NCBI GenBank assembly: GCA_964529445.1
Contig: CAZGWJ010000002.1
Location: 1-64,000 of the forward strand
Length of the DNA: 64,000 nt
From: CAZGWJ01 sp964529445
Lineage (GTDB): Bacteria > Oederibacteriota > Muellerivitia > Muellerivitales > Muellerivitaceae
Direction of reading: 5' to 3'
Shown: in pieces, positions 1-7,923 of the stretch
Layout: each line of letters opens with the position of its first letter
How positions within the stretch are numbered: position 1 is the first letter of the stretch
Translations under genes and position numbers: made by a program
The notes under the pieces: model-generated
What the model saw: only the letters and a program-made list of their open reading frames with translations
What the model was told of the DNA's origin: nothing
Databases searched by the model: none

Positions 1-142
1 ACCGGCGCCGGACGGCCTCCAGGCCCTCCAGCACCGTGATGCTATCAGCGCCGTAATCGCCCTTCTTGGCCGGCTCGGCCTTGGGGGCCGGGGTCTTGCC
101 CGGCTTGGGCGATTTGGACTTTTTTTGTGCTTTCTTCGCCAT
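1..142 (-). CDS. gyrB: DNA gyrase subunit B, N-terminal part (cut by window edge)
   Basis: Only the first 47 codons are present; the gene runs off the left edge. The ATG is at 142. A 28-residue Lys/Pro/Ala-rich extension precedes the typical GyrB opening YGADSITVLEGLEAVRRR, which leads into the ATP-binding GHKL domain in the family. GyrB is the ATPase subunit of the type II topoisomerase that introduces negative supercoils. Position directly after recF and dciA on the same strand favours GyrB over ParE. The basic extension is unusual in length. Without the rest of the protein, ParE cannot be fully excluded. Confidence 0.85.
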   Translation of the reverse strand, partial: MAKKAQKKSKSPKPGKTPAPKAEPAKKGDYGADSITVLEGLEAVRRR

Positions 143-150
143 CCGACTCC

Positions 151-495
151 CTAACCTCTCCGAAGATGCTGCCGGGTCAACGCCGCCCGCAGGTCCTTCA
201 GGCCCATGCGGGGGAACGACTCCTTCAAGAACGCCAGACCTTCCTCCCGGCGAAAGGCCATCTCTTGCAGGAACGCACCGTGGTCGAAATACAGGGTGAC
301 CACACCCTTCTTCTCCTCGACGCCGGTGAGGGCGGCGGACGCCCCCTCCCCCAGCCACTCCCGGCACTTCCCTTCCAGGCGAAAGCGATCCCAATCGGCC
401 CTCACGCCGAGAACCTTCAAGGCGCCTTCGAGAAGTTGGGAAACTTCCACCAGCCCCTGGGCCGGGCGTTCCTTCCTGCGCCGCCTTCGACTCAC
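151..495 (-). CDS. dciA: DciA-family (DUF721) helicase-loading protein
   Basis: A 114-residue protein with a basic start and the DUF721 layout, an N-terminal helical stretch followed by a short alpha/beta part. DciA is the ancestral bacterial loader or operator of the replicative helicase DnaB. The start is GTG at 495, whose bases overlap the recF stop (GTGA), so the two are translationally coupled; gyrB begins 9 nt after its stop. The order recF-dciA-gyrB is a classic context for this family and is the main support, because sequence conservation is low. Confidence 0.75.
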   Translation of the reverse strand: MSRRRRRKERPAQGLVEVSQLLEGALKVLGVRADWDRFRLEGKCREWLGEGASAALTGVEEKKGVVTLYFDHGAFLQEMAFRREEGLAFLKESFPRMGLKDLRAALTRQHLRRG

Positions 496-1607
496 GCGGC
501 CCCCTCGCTCTGCATCGAGACCCGACCGTTCCCCACGGCGAACAACCTTGAATCCCTCACGGCGGCCGCGAAATCCCCGGCCTGCGTTCCGGTGAGGACG
601 GCCTGCCCTCCCGAGCGAAGCCTTTCCAGGAAGAAGGCCTGGCGCCGGTCGTCCAGTTCGCTCATCACGTCGTCGAAAAGGATCAAGGGATCGGTTCGGG
701 ATCCCTCGGTCAGGAGGGCCAGCTCCGCGAGCTTCAGGGCCAGGGCCGCCGTCCTTTGCTGTCCTTGGCTCCCGAATTTCTTCAGCGGATGGGAATTCAC
801 CGAGAGCGACAGGTCGTCCCGATGGGGTCCCACGATCGTGATGCCCCGCGCCCGCTCTTCGGACCTTGAAGTCCTCAGGGCCGCAAGAATCCCTTCCCGG
901 GTCTTCTCGAGATCCTCCTCGACTGGAACCGTGGGAACATATCCCACCTCCAGGCGCTCAACGCCACCTGTGAGGTCCTGCAAGGCCCCCCCGGCACGGG
1001 TTGCCAGTCGCCGGACCGCTTCAGCCCTTCGGATCGACAAGGAGGCTCCATGCTCCGCAAGGGGGCCATCCCACGCGGCCAGTTCCTCTTCGGAGCAGTT
1101 CCCTTTTCGCCGCAGGAGCGCGTTTCTTTGCCGCAAGACGCGCTCATAATGTTGAAGGTCCTTCAGGTAGACCGGATCCACCTGGAGCAACGCCTGGTTC
1201 AGGAACCTCCGCCGCAAGGACGGCCCGCCCTTGACGAGAAACAGATCGTCGGGCGAGAAAATCACGGCGGGCAGGCGCCCCAAAGCCGCTGAAAGTCTCG
1301 CCTGTCTTTTTCCGTTCAGCGTGAGCGTCTTGCCTCGCCCCCGGTGATAATCGAGACGGAGGACATCCTTTCCCTCTTCGCGGGCGAAAACCCCCTCGAG
1401 GGACGCGTCCTCCGATCCGAAGGCGATCATTTCCTCATCCGCGACGGCCCGGAACGACCGGGTCGTCGACAGGCAATAAAGACCCTCCAGGATGGACGTC
1501 TTTCCCTGGGCGTTCGGCCCGATGAGGAGGTTCAACTTCGGGTGGAGAATGACCTCCAGGTTCGGGTAGTTCCTGAAATTCGAAAGCCGGACGGACCGGA
1601 CGTGCAA
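492..1607 (-). CDS. recF: DNA replication and repair protein RecF
   Basis: RecF is an SMC-like ATPase that binds gapped DNA and helps RecOR load RecA. Walker A GPNAQGKT lies at residues 30-37, an ABC-type signature (KFGSQGQQR) and Walker B (LILFDDVMSELD) in the last quarter. Length of 371 residues is normal. I place the start at TTG 1607 (LHVRSVRLSNFRNY, the usual RecF opening) because GAGGT lies 6 nt upstream; another in-frame TTG is at 1628. It is coupled to dciA by a GTGA overlap. It lies about 17 kb from dnaN, pointing the opposite way, unlike the usual dnaA-dnaN-recF order. Confidence 0.95.
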   Translation of the reverse strand: MHVRSVRLSNFRNYPNLEVILHPKLNLLIGPNAQGKTSILEGLYCLSTTRSFRAVADEEMIAFGSEDASLEGVFAREEGKDVLRLDYHRGRGKTLTLNGKRQARLSAALGRLPAVIFSPDDLFLVKGGPSLRRRFLNQALLQVDPVYLKDLQHYERVLRQRNALLRRKGNCSEEELAAWDGPLAEHGASLSIRRAEAVRRLATRAGGALQDLTGGVERLEVGYVPTVPVEEDLEKTREGILAALRTSRSEERARGITIVGPHRDDLSLSVNSHPLKKFGSQGQQRTAALALKLAELALLTEGSRTDPLILFDDVMSELDDRRQAFFLERLRSGGQAVLTGTQAGDFAAAVRDSRLFAVGNGRVSMQSEGAA

Positions 1608-1699
1608 GCCGCTACCTCGGGACCCCAAGGGTCGTGAGGCCGATCCACCAGGATGAAAAGAACGGGGAATGAACCTCCCCGGTCAACCCGTGAACGGTT

Positions 1700-1853
1700 T
1701 CCCTCAAAAAAGACACATTATTATAATGCAAAACAACAGTTCCTTGTTAATAAAAGCATTGTATTTATTGGAGATAAACCACTATTCGATAACGTGTTGC
1801 ACAACATATTGTGCACCTATTCGATGTTGAATCTTGGGCGCTAAAGAGGGAAT
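1700..1853. promoter_or_regulatory. AT-rich region upstream of recF with direct repeats and a palindrome
   Basis: Non-coding and markedly AT-rich against GC-rich surroundings. It contains two copies of CTATTCGAT (1782-1790 and 1817-1825) bracketing an inverted repeat TGCACAA-CATA-TTGTGCA (1798-1815). A TATAAT-like stretch near 1710-1720 could be a -10 element. It may be the recF operon promoter with an operator, or an accessory origin or segregation element given the parS site immediately to its right. No reading frame here looks real. Confidence 0.5.
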
Positions 1854-1869
1854 TGTTCCACGTGGAACA
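1854..1869. promoter_or_regulatory. parS centromere-like site (copy 1)
   Basis: Perfect 16-bp palindrome TGTTCCACGTGGAACA, very close to the Bacillus-type parS consensus TGTTNCACGTGAAACA recognised by ParB/Spo0J. ParB nucleates here and spreads to organise chromosome segregation near the origin. It is the outer end of the inverted repeat that recurs at 4894-4996. No parA or parB gene is in this window. Confidence 0.85.
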
Positions 1870-1964
1870 TACGCGCTCTAAGAGCGCGAGATAGAAGGTC
1901 GAAGGTAGAAGTTATAAGGTTAAGGCATTTTGTTTGTATTGCTTGAACCCGTCGAGGCGTCCCT
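1854..1964 (+). repeat. parS-containing inverted repeat, left copy
   Basis: About 110 bp starting with parS and continuing rightwards past an arm rich in GCGCTC/GAGCGC. The same sequence occurs in opposite orientation at 4894-4996. The copies are nearly identical over about 95 bp; the left one carries a 7-bp extra GGTAGAA and similarity decays after about 1952. Together they bracket rsmG and mnmG. Confidence 0.8.
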
Positions 1965-2056
1965 TTCAAGCTATGCACACTTTTCAAACCTTTCACGCGA
2001 ATCCATCGGGTCTGAAACGCGCTAGGCGATTCTCCAGCAAGGGGATCGGGCGAGCT

Positions 2057-2788
2057 CTAAAGGGGTTTTTTGGAGGGTGTACCGACAGCCCTAGGATAGG
2101 TGGATGGAGTTTTCCCCATTTTTTCCACAACCAGCAGGTACCGATCCTGGATCCCTTCGGAGAGGGAATAGGTGTATTTTTGAACGATTTTTGATTTAAG
2201 TTCATTCAGGGCGTTGTTGGACTTATCCACAAATTGAACCTGGCTTTCCGTCATCCAATTCACGAGATATCCCCCCGGTTTCAACAGGGGGACCGAATAC
2301 TCCAAGACTACGGACAGGTCGGCGACTGCGCGGGTCACGATGCAGTCGAACGACTCCCGGTACATGGAATCCCGGCCCAATTCTTCGGCCCGGCCGCTTA
2401 AGGTCTTGACGCACCAACCGGCCGCATCCACGCAGGTTTTCAGGGCCATGACCTTCTTGTGGGTGGCATCCATTAGAGTCAAGTCGAGTTGGGGATACAC
2501 AGCCGCCAAAACAGCCCCCGGAAAACCACAACCTGACCCCAGATCCATCCATGAACCGAGCGCCTTGTTTTTAAAGAGCTTGGCCAAGAGGGGAAGACTG
2601 AAGGCGGAATCCCGGATATGGAACGCGAGAACCTCATCATCCTCCTTAAAATGGGTCAAATTGAGCCCTTCGTTGATTTCCAGCATCCGCCGCGTGAAAC
2701 GAGCGAGGGAATCCGTCGATTCGGGAGTGAAATAGGAGGCCAAGCCGGCAGCCTCGATATCCTCTTTTATGTTCTCAGCCGTGATCAC
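2057..2788 (-). CDS. rsmG: 16S rRNA (guanine-N7) methyltransferase RsmG
   Basis: RsmG (GidB) methylates N7 of G527 (E. coli numbering) in 16S rRNA using SAM. The SAM-binding loop DLGSGCGFPG is at residues 82-91, and CIVTRAVADL and LLKPGG motifs typical of the family follow. At 243 residues it is somewhat longer than the usual 205-240. The start is GTG at 2788, overlapping the end of mnmG by 14 nt, so both are one operon (mnmG-rsmG). Confidence 0.95.
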   Translation of the reverse strand: MITAENIKEDIEAAGLASYFTPESTDSLARFTRRMLEINEGLNLTHFKEDDEVLAFHIRDSAFSLPLLAKLFKNKALGSWMDLGSGCGFPGAVLAAVYPQLDLTLMDATHKKVMALKTCVDAAGWCVKTLSGRAEELGRDSMYRESFDCIVTRAVADLSVVLEYSVPLLKPGGYLVNWMTESQVQFVDKSNNALNELKSKIVQKYTYSLSEGIQDRYLLVVEKMGKTPSTYPRAVGTPSKKPL

Positions 2789-4676
2789 CGATTCGATCTC
2801 CTCTTTTTGCGATTCCGGAAGCCCAACGACTCAAAGCCAGGATCAGGACCGTTACGTCCGCGGGAGTAACCCCCGGAATGCGCGACGCTTGTCCCACGGT
2901 TAAGGGATGAACCCTCCGGATCTTTTCCATGGCCTCGCGGGAAACACCCTTCACGCTCTCAAGAAAACCGTCCCGGGGTATCCGGATCGATTCAAAACGG
3001 GCCCTCTGGTCGATCTCCTCGCGTTGACGGCTCAAGTATCCCTCGTATTTAAGCTCCACTTCCACCTGAAAAGCCACGTCTTCCTCGAATTGAAGCCGCG
3101 CAGGCAGGAAAGGTTTCAAAACCTCGTAACGCACATTCGGGCGGCGAAGCACTTCGTCCAGCTTGAGGGCACGGTCCTTAGGCGTCAATCCCGTCCCCTC
3201 TCCAGGTGCCGCCTCGGTGGGGACCGGGGTCGATCTCAGGAAATCCAGGCCCGACCGGATCGCTTCCTTCTTTTTTCTCATCCTTTCAACGGCCTGATGG
3301 GGAACCAGCCCCATCACAAAGCCCTTTTCCATCAAGCGCAAATCGGCGTTATCTGGCCTTAAAAGGAGCCGGTATTCCGCCCGGGAGGTGAACATTCGGT
3401 AAGGCTCCTCCGTCCCCCGGGTGACCAGATCGTCCACGAGAACGCCGATATAGGCCTCTGTGCGGTCCAGGAGAAGAGGTTCCTGGCCCCGGATCTTCAG
3501 GACGGCGTTGATGCCTGCCACCAAACCTTGGGCCGCCGCCTCCTCGTAGCCGGAGGTCCCGTTGATCTGGCCAGCCAGGAAGAGGCCGGCAATCCTTTTG
3601 GTCTCAAGGCAGTGGCTCAACTGGGTAGGTGGAAGAAAATCATATTCGACTGCGTATCCGGGCCGTATGATCACGGCCTTTTCCAGGCCCGGTACCGTAT
3701 GGATAGTGGCCTCCTGAACGTCCAGGGGGAGGGAAGTGGACAATCCGTTCAGGTAATACTCGTCGGTCGTCAGTCCCTCCGGTTCCAGGAACACCTGGTG
3801 CTTGTCCCGGTCGGGGAACTTCACCACCTTGTCCTCGATGGAGGGGCAATAGCGGGGTCCGACGCCCTGGATCACGCCCGAGAACAACGGGGAACGGTGA
3901 AGATTCTTCCGGATGACATCATGGGTCCCCGGATGGGTCGCCGTGATATGGCATTCCACCTGGGGCTGAACGGGAAAGGTGCCGGTCGAGAAGGAGAAGG
4001 GAACCGGTGTCTCGTCTCCCGCCTGGGGGAGGGTCTTCGTGAAGTCGATGCTGTCCTTCCGGACCCGGGGATTGGTCCCCGTCTTGAGTCGGCCGATCTC
4101 GAAGCCCATCTCTCGCAGACGATCGGACAATCCTTTCGCGGGTCCTTCTCCCGCCCGTCCTCCCTCGATCTTCGTCTCACCGATATGCATCAAGGCGTTC
4201 AGGAACGTTCCGGTGGTCAAAACGACCGCGCTTGCGTGGTATCTCGCCTGCCGCTCGTCGATGACTCCTCGAACGGCGCCATCCTCCACGATCAGATCCA
4301 CCACCAGGGCTTCCAGGAGCGTCAATCCGGACTGTTCCCGGACGACCCGTCCCATGCGGGCGCTGTAGAGATGCTTGTCGCATTGGGCCCGCAATCCCCA
4401 GACCGCCGGTCCTTGGCTCTTGTTGAGCATCCGGGATTGGATGGATGTCTCGTCCGTGGCGCGGGCCATCTCGCCACCCAAGGCGTCGATCTCCCGGACC
4501 AGGTGTCCCTTGGCCAGGCCGCCGATCGCCGGATTGCAACTCATGCGGCATACGGCCTGTGCATCCATCGTGAGAAGAGCGACCCGGGTTCCCATGCGCG
4601 CCGCGGCCAAGGCGGCCTCGGCTCCCGCATGGCCGGCGCCGACGACGATGATGTCGAATGAATTGGTTAAGGGCAT
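2775..4676 (-). CDS. mnmG: tRNA uridine-5-carboxymethylaminomethyl modification enzyme MnmG
   Basis: MnmG (GidA) is the FAD-containing partner of MnmE; together they install the cmnm5 group on wobble U34 of several tRNAs. The FAD-binding GAGHAG lies at residues 13-18, the family signature CNPAIGGLAKGHLVREIDAL at 47-66 and the GPRYCPSIEDKV motif in the middle. The length of 633 residues is standard. The start is ATG at 4676. It heads the mnmG-rsmG pair. mnmE, often adjacent, is 1.8 kb away on the same strand, separated by a nuclease and an opposing phosphatase-like gene. Confidence 0.97.
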   Translation of the reverse strand: MPLTNSFDIIVVGAGHAGAEAALAAARMGTRVALLTMDAQAVCRMSCNPAIGGLAKGHLVREIDALGGEMARATDETSIQSRMLNKSQGPAVWGLRAQCDKHLYSARMGRVVREQSGLTLLEALVVDLIVEDGAVRGVIDERQARYHASAVVLTTGTFLNALMHIGETKIEGGRAGEGPAKGLSDRLREMGFEIGRLKTGTNPRVRKDSIDFTKTLPQAGDETPVPFSFSTGTFPVQPQVECHITATHPGTHDVIRKNLHRSPLFSGVIQGVGPRYCPSIEDKVVKFPDRDKHQVFLEPEGLTTDEYYLNGLSTSLPLDVQEATIHTVPGLEKAVIIRPGYAVEYDFLPPTQLSHCLETKRIAGLFLAGQINGTSGYEEAAAQGLVAGINAVLKIRGQEPLLLDRTEAYIGVLVDDLVTRGTEEPYRMFTSRAEYRLLLRPDNADLRLMEKGFVMGLVPHQAVERMRKKKEAIRSGLDFLRSTPVPTEAAPGEGTGLTPKDRALKLDEVLRRPNVRYEVLKPFLPARLQFEEDVAFQVEVELKYEGYLSRQREEIDQRARFESIRIPRDGFLESVKGVSREAMEKIRRVHPLTVGQASRIPGVTPADVTVLILALSRWASGIAKRGDRIGDHG

Positions 4677-4683
4677 ATCGGGA

Positions 4684-4813
4684 TCTTCACCACGAAGTCA
4701 CGAAGACACGAAGAAAACAAGCCAGCGTTTATAGCACAAGACGGCCCCATAAAATACAACCGGATACAAGAAGCGGACCGATCGGGATCTTCACCACGAA
4801 GTCACGAAGAAGA
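4684..4813. repeat. Two direct copies of a CACGAAG-type repeat
   Basis: The phrase GGGATCTTCACCACGAAG, followed by TCACGAAG units, occurs at about 4679-4709 and again at about 4784-4812, between mnmG and the phosphatase-like gene. The same family occurs in inverted form at 26218-26322 and as a degraded copy at 42230-42268. It looks like a dispersed intergenic repeat rather than a gene. Confidence 0.7.
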
Positions 4814-4893
4814 CTCACACCAGAGCCGTCCACTGTTGGGGGTTGTTGAAAAGCGTCCGCCGCGAGTGGAAGACCGGTGCGAAGCATTTGAAC

Positions 4894-4996
4894 GGGCCGT
4901 CTCAACGGGTTCAAGCAATACAAACAAAATGCCTTAACCTTATAACTTCGACCTTCTATCTCGCGCTCGCAGAGCGCGTATGTTCCACGTGGAACA
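4894..4996 (-). repeat. parS-containing inverted repeat, right copy
   Basis: This is the reverse complement of 1854-1964, lacking the 7-bp GGTAGAA. It ends exactly at its parS palindrome (4981-4996), as the left copy begins with its own. The remainder of 4677-5099 holds the CACGAAG repeats and no gene. Confidence 0.8.
4981..4996. promoter_or_regulatory. parS centromere-like site (copy 2)
   Basis: Second perfect TGTTCCACGTGGAACA, 3.1 kb from the first. It lies about 100 bp upstream of the phosphatase-like gene, so ParB spreading could affect it, though that is inference. Confidence 0.85.
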
Positions 4997-5099
4997 AGCG
5001 GGCATACTTTTGTATTCCCTTCCCCGGAAACACGCTTGAAATGCCGGTTTTTCCTCGCGTCCTCGTGCCTTCAGGGTCGGGTTGTTTTATGATGCGCCC

Positions 5100-5801
5100 A
5101 TGAAACTCTTCATCATCCGCCATGCGGACCCCGATTACGAACGCCGAACCATCACAAGGGCGGGGCATCGGGAGGCGCGCGCCCTCGCAGCGAGGATGAA
5201 GCGCATCGGGCTCGACCGGATCTTCTGCTCGCCCGTACCCCGCGCGGTCCACACGATGGAGTACACGGCGAGGGCCCTGCGGATGAAACCCGTTTTCCTG
5301 GAATGGACGCGGGAACTCTCGGATCTGAGGACCGAGCAACCGCCCTGGGGACCCCTCATGGCCTGGGATACGCCGCCCGAAGTGCTGAAATCCCCGGATA
5401 GAAGAAGTCCCCACCGCATCGACGACATACCGGCCTTGAAGGGCCTGCCGATTGCAGCCACTGTGAGACGCCTCCGTCGGGAATCGGATGCCTTCCTGGG
5501 GAGGCTCGGGTACAGGCGGGAAGGGAAGCGCTACCGCATCCTCCGATCCAATCGCAAAAAGATCGCCGTTTTCTGCCACGGGGGTTTCGGTCTCACCTGG
5601 TTGTCCCTGCTCCTCGAGATCCCGCTTCCCCTCATGTGGGGCAACTTCTGGCTGGCTCCGACCTCGGTCACGACCCTTCTGTTCGAGGAACGCTCCCGAC
5701 GTTGGGCCACGCCCCGCGCCATCGGGGTCTGCGACGTCTCCCACCTTGATGCCGCGGGACTTCCCATTTCAACGCACGGGCTGAAGGCCAATACGGCATA
5801 G
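5100..5801 (+). CDS. Histidine phosphatase (phosphoglycerate mutase-like) family protein
   Basis: A 233-residue protein beginning MKLFIIRHADPDY, in which RHA (residues 7-9) is the variant of the RHG motif carrying the phospho-accepting histidine; a second conserved histidine is in FCHGGFG near residue 160. Such enzymes dephosphorylate sugar phosphates, nucleotides or proteins; the substrate cannot be told here. ATG 5100 is preferred over an upstream in-frame ATG at 5082 because the protein then begins exactly at the family core. It is the only plus-strand gene among minus-strand neighbours. Confidence 0.75.
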   Translation: MKLFIIRHADPDYERRTITRAGHREARALAARMKRIGLDRIFCSPVPRAVHTMEYTARALRMKPVFLEWTRELSDLRTEQPPWGPLMAWDTPPEVLKSPDRRSPHRIDDIPALKGLPIAATVRRLRRESDAFLGRLGYRREGKRYRILRSNRKKIAVFCHGGFGLTWLSLLLEIPLPLMWGNFWLAPTSVTTLLFEERSRRWATPRAIGVCDVSHLDAAGLPISTHGLKANTA

Positions 5802-5898
5802 CACATCGGCCGGCACGCTTTTTCGGAAGGGATCGTCCGGCGGGCATGCTCTCACATATGTATATTTTTTGTCTTATCTATTCGAAAGGGGCGGAGGG

Positions 5899-6372
5899 TT
5901 ATTTTCGCGCCTTCTCGAAGGCCTTCCGGAGCCGCTTGTCGTAGCGGTCGTTGGGGGCCTGTTTCCGGGGCCAGGCCAGGCCCGCCCGCACCAGCTCCTC
6001 GTTGAGCATGGACCCGTCGGGGAGGAAGACATAGGCGAGCAGGTTGCCCGATTTGTCATAGGTTTGCCGGTCCAATTCCAGCCATACGCTCTTTCCCGGC
6101 TTGGCCCGGAACGCCACGAAGGCCTTGGCCTTGTCGCCCTTGGGGTTGGGTTCACGGTTGAAGCGGTCCCGCAGGGTCTTGGAGGTGGGGTCCTGGCAGG
6201 TAATGCCCAATAGGCGCACCCGTTCGATCCGTTCCCCCACCCGGACGAGGAGGGAATCGCCCCCCAGGACGCTTTGCACCACCACTTCGTGCTTCTCGGC
6301 GGCCGCCAGGGGGGCGAAGGCCGCTCCGATCAACCCCGCCATCGCGAGCCATGCGAATCCGGATCTCCTCAT
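5899..6372 (-). CDS. Secreted staphylococcal-nuclease-like (SNase) domain protein, catalytic residues altered
   Basis: 157 residues: a signal peptide (1-25, ending PLAAAE) and an SNase OB-fold domain. The family patterns RVRLLGI (51-57), YDKSGNLLAYVFLPDG and NEELVRAGLAW are present. Aligned on staphylococcal nuclease, R35 is kept (R53), D40 and E43 become T58 and D61, and catalytic R87 falls on N110. It may therefore be a weak nuclease or a binding protein rather than a standard thermonuclease. It follows mnmE after 72 nt on the same strand and could be cotranscribed. Confidence 0.75.
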   Translation of the reverse strand: MRRSGFAWLAMAGLIGAAFAPLAAAEKHEVVVQSVLGGDSLLVRVGERIERVRLLGITCQDPTSKTLRDRFNREPNPKGDKAKAFVAFRAKPGKSVWLELDRQTYDKSGNLLAYVFLPDGSMLNEELVRAGLAWPRKQAPNDRYDKRLRKAFEKARK

Positions 6373-6444
6373 CGGTGTCCCTCCTATCCATCGGCGGTTG
6401 AACGGCGGTTCGACGTCAGCCGGCGGTCCATACCCGCAAAACGA

Positions 6445-7824
6445 TCATTTGCCGATGCAAAACGTGTTGAAGATCTCTTCGAAGGCCTCGGTCGACAGGT
6501 CTTTTCCCCGGATTCGACCCAGGGCTTTCGCGGCCGAGCGAAGGTCCTCCGCCCAGACGTCCAGGGGCCTTCCGGCCTGCATGGCCTCCCCCAATCGGAC
6601 AAGACAAAGGACGGCTTCCTCGATGAGGGTCCGATGCCGGGCCGACATCAGCGTCACATCCTCCCCCAGGAGGGCCCCGCCGATCGCCGCTTCCAGGACC
6701 TCGACGACTTCCATGAGCCCCAAACCGGTCCTGCAGGAAACACCCAGACATCGGTCATCCGACAAGAGCCCCATGTCCTTCTTCCAGGCATCCGGCGCTT
6801 CCAGAAGGTCCGTCTTGTTGAACAGGTACCAGGTGCGGTCCTCCGGCAGTTGCGCGGCGTAGGAGTCCTGAACCCCGGCTTCCGGTGCGCTGGCGTCCAC
6901 CATCCACAGGACGACATCGGCCTCCTGGATGGCCTGTCGGCTCCTGCGGATGCCTTCCTGCTCCGTTTCCTGGGCGCCTTCCCTCAGGCCCGCCGTGTCG
7001 AAGAGACGGATCGGGACCCCTTTCAGGTTCAAGTCGCCCTCGATCACGTCCCGCGTGGTCCCGGGATGCGGCATCACGATGGCGCGATCCCGGCCCAGGA
7101 GAGCGTTCAAAAGGCTGGATTTTCCGGTATTGGGAGGTCCGGTAATGGCCACCTTTAAACCGGATGTGAGCACTTGCCCCTTGCGATAGCTTTCCACCAG
7201 CCCCACCAGTCTTTCCCCTGCCGCGGCGACGGCCTTCTCGAATTCCTCCCGTTCGAGGGGAGGCAACCCTTCGTCGGGAAACTCGAGCCGGGCTTCCACC
7301 TTGAGAAGAAGTTCCTTGAGGGTCTGCTCGACGGGGTCCAACCGGGTGGCGAGCCCTCCGGTCAACTGTCGCAAGGCCTCCCTCCGGGCGGCCTCGCCCT
7401 GGGCCGAGACGAGGGCCTGGACGGCCTCGGCCTGGGAAAGATCGAGACGCCCGTTCAGGAAGGCCCGATAGGTGAATTCGCCCGGATGCGCAGGAAGGGC
7501 TCCCTGGGCGACAAGGGCCGAAACCAGCTTTTCAAGAAGGGAAGGACTGCCGTGCGCGTGGAACTCGACGACATCCTCGGCCGTATAGCTCTTCGGACCG
7601 GGCATGACCAGCAGAAGGCCCTCATCCAGGACCTCGTCAGTGGCGGGGTCCCGGAAAGCGCCCGTTCGCAGCGACCGTTCCCGTGTCAGCGGCCGGCTCC
7701 CCACGAAAAAACGGGAAGCGATGGCGAAAGCGTCGGGCCCCGAGAGACGCACGATGCCGACACCCCCCATGCCGGGCGGGGTGGCGATGGCGCAGATCGT
7801 GGAATCCATAGGGTTCATGGGCAC
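6445..7824 (-). CDS. mnmE: tRNA modification GTPase MnmE
   Basis: MnmE (TrmE) binds a formyl-folate and GTP and works with MnmG on wobble uridine of tRNA. The N-terminal folate-binding domain begins at STICAIATPPG; the G domain in the middle shows G1 GPPNTGKSS, DTAGLRE and NKTD; the C-terminus ends CIGK with the catalytic cysteine. About 459 residues, normal. Possible starts are GTG 7824, ATG 7818 and ATG 7809; GTG 7824 has GGCGG at a good distance. A strong terminator lies between it and jag. Confidence 0.96.
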   Translation of the reverse strand: MPMNPMDSTICAIATPPGMGGVGIVRLSGPDAFAIASRFFVGSRPLTRERSLRTGAFRDPATDEVLDEGLLLVMPGPKSYTAEDVVEFHAHGSPSLLEKLVSALVAQGALPAHPGEFTYRAFLNGRLDLSQAEAVQALVSAQGEAARREALRQLTGGLATRLDPVEQTLKELLLKVEARLEFPDEGLPPLEREEFEKAVAAAGERLVGLVESYRKGQVLTSGLKVAITGPPNTGKSSLLNALLGRDRAIVMPHPGTTRDVIEGDLNLKGVPIRLFDTAGLREGAQETEQEGIRRSRQAIQEADVVLWMVDASAPEAGVQDSYAAQLPEDRTWYLFNKTDLLEAPDAWKKDMGLLSDDRCLGVSCRTGLGLMEVVEVLEAAIGGALLGEDVTLMSARHRTLIEEAVLCLVRLGEAMQAGRPLDVWAEDLRSAAKALGRIRGKDLSTEAFEEIFNTFCIGK

Positions 7825-7864
7825 ATCATAGCCGCCGATGGACGCCGATTCACGATGAAAACAA

Positions 7865-7898
7865 TAAAGGCCCCGCCCCCAACGGGGGCAGGGCCTTG
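7865..7898 (-). terminator. Rho-independent terminator after jag
   Basis: Long GC-rich hairpin (arms of AAGGCCC plus GCCCCC, small loop) followed on the minus strand by TTTATTGTTTT. It lies between the jag stop and the mnmE start, so it probably ends the rpmH-jag transcript; mnmE would then have its own promoter or depend on readthrough. Confidence 0.7.
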
Positions 7899-7923
7899 AA
7901 GGCGACTTGCCGGTCGACGGTGA

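Noticed and set aside
127..1149. Long plus-strand open frame opposite recF and dciA
   Set aside because: It lies antisense to well-supported genes and has the Arg/Ser/Pro-rich composition of GC-rich shadow frames.
3528..4661. 377-codon plus-strand frame opposite mnmG
   Set aside because: Antisense to a clear MnmG; no family resemblance.
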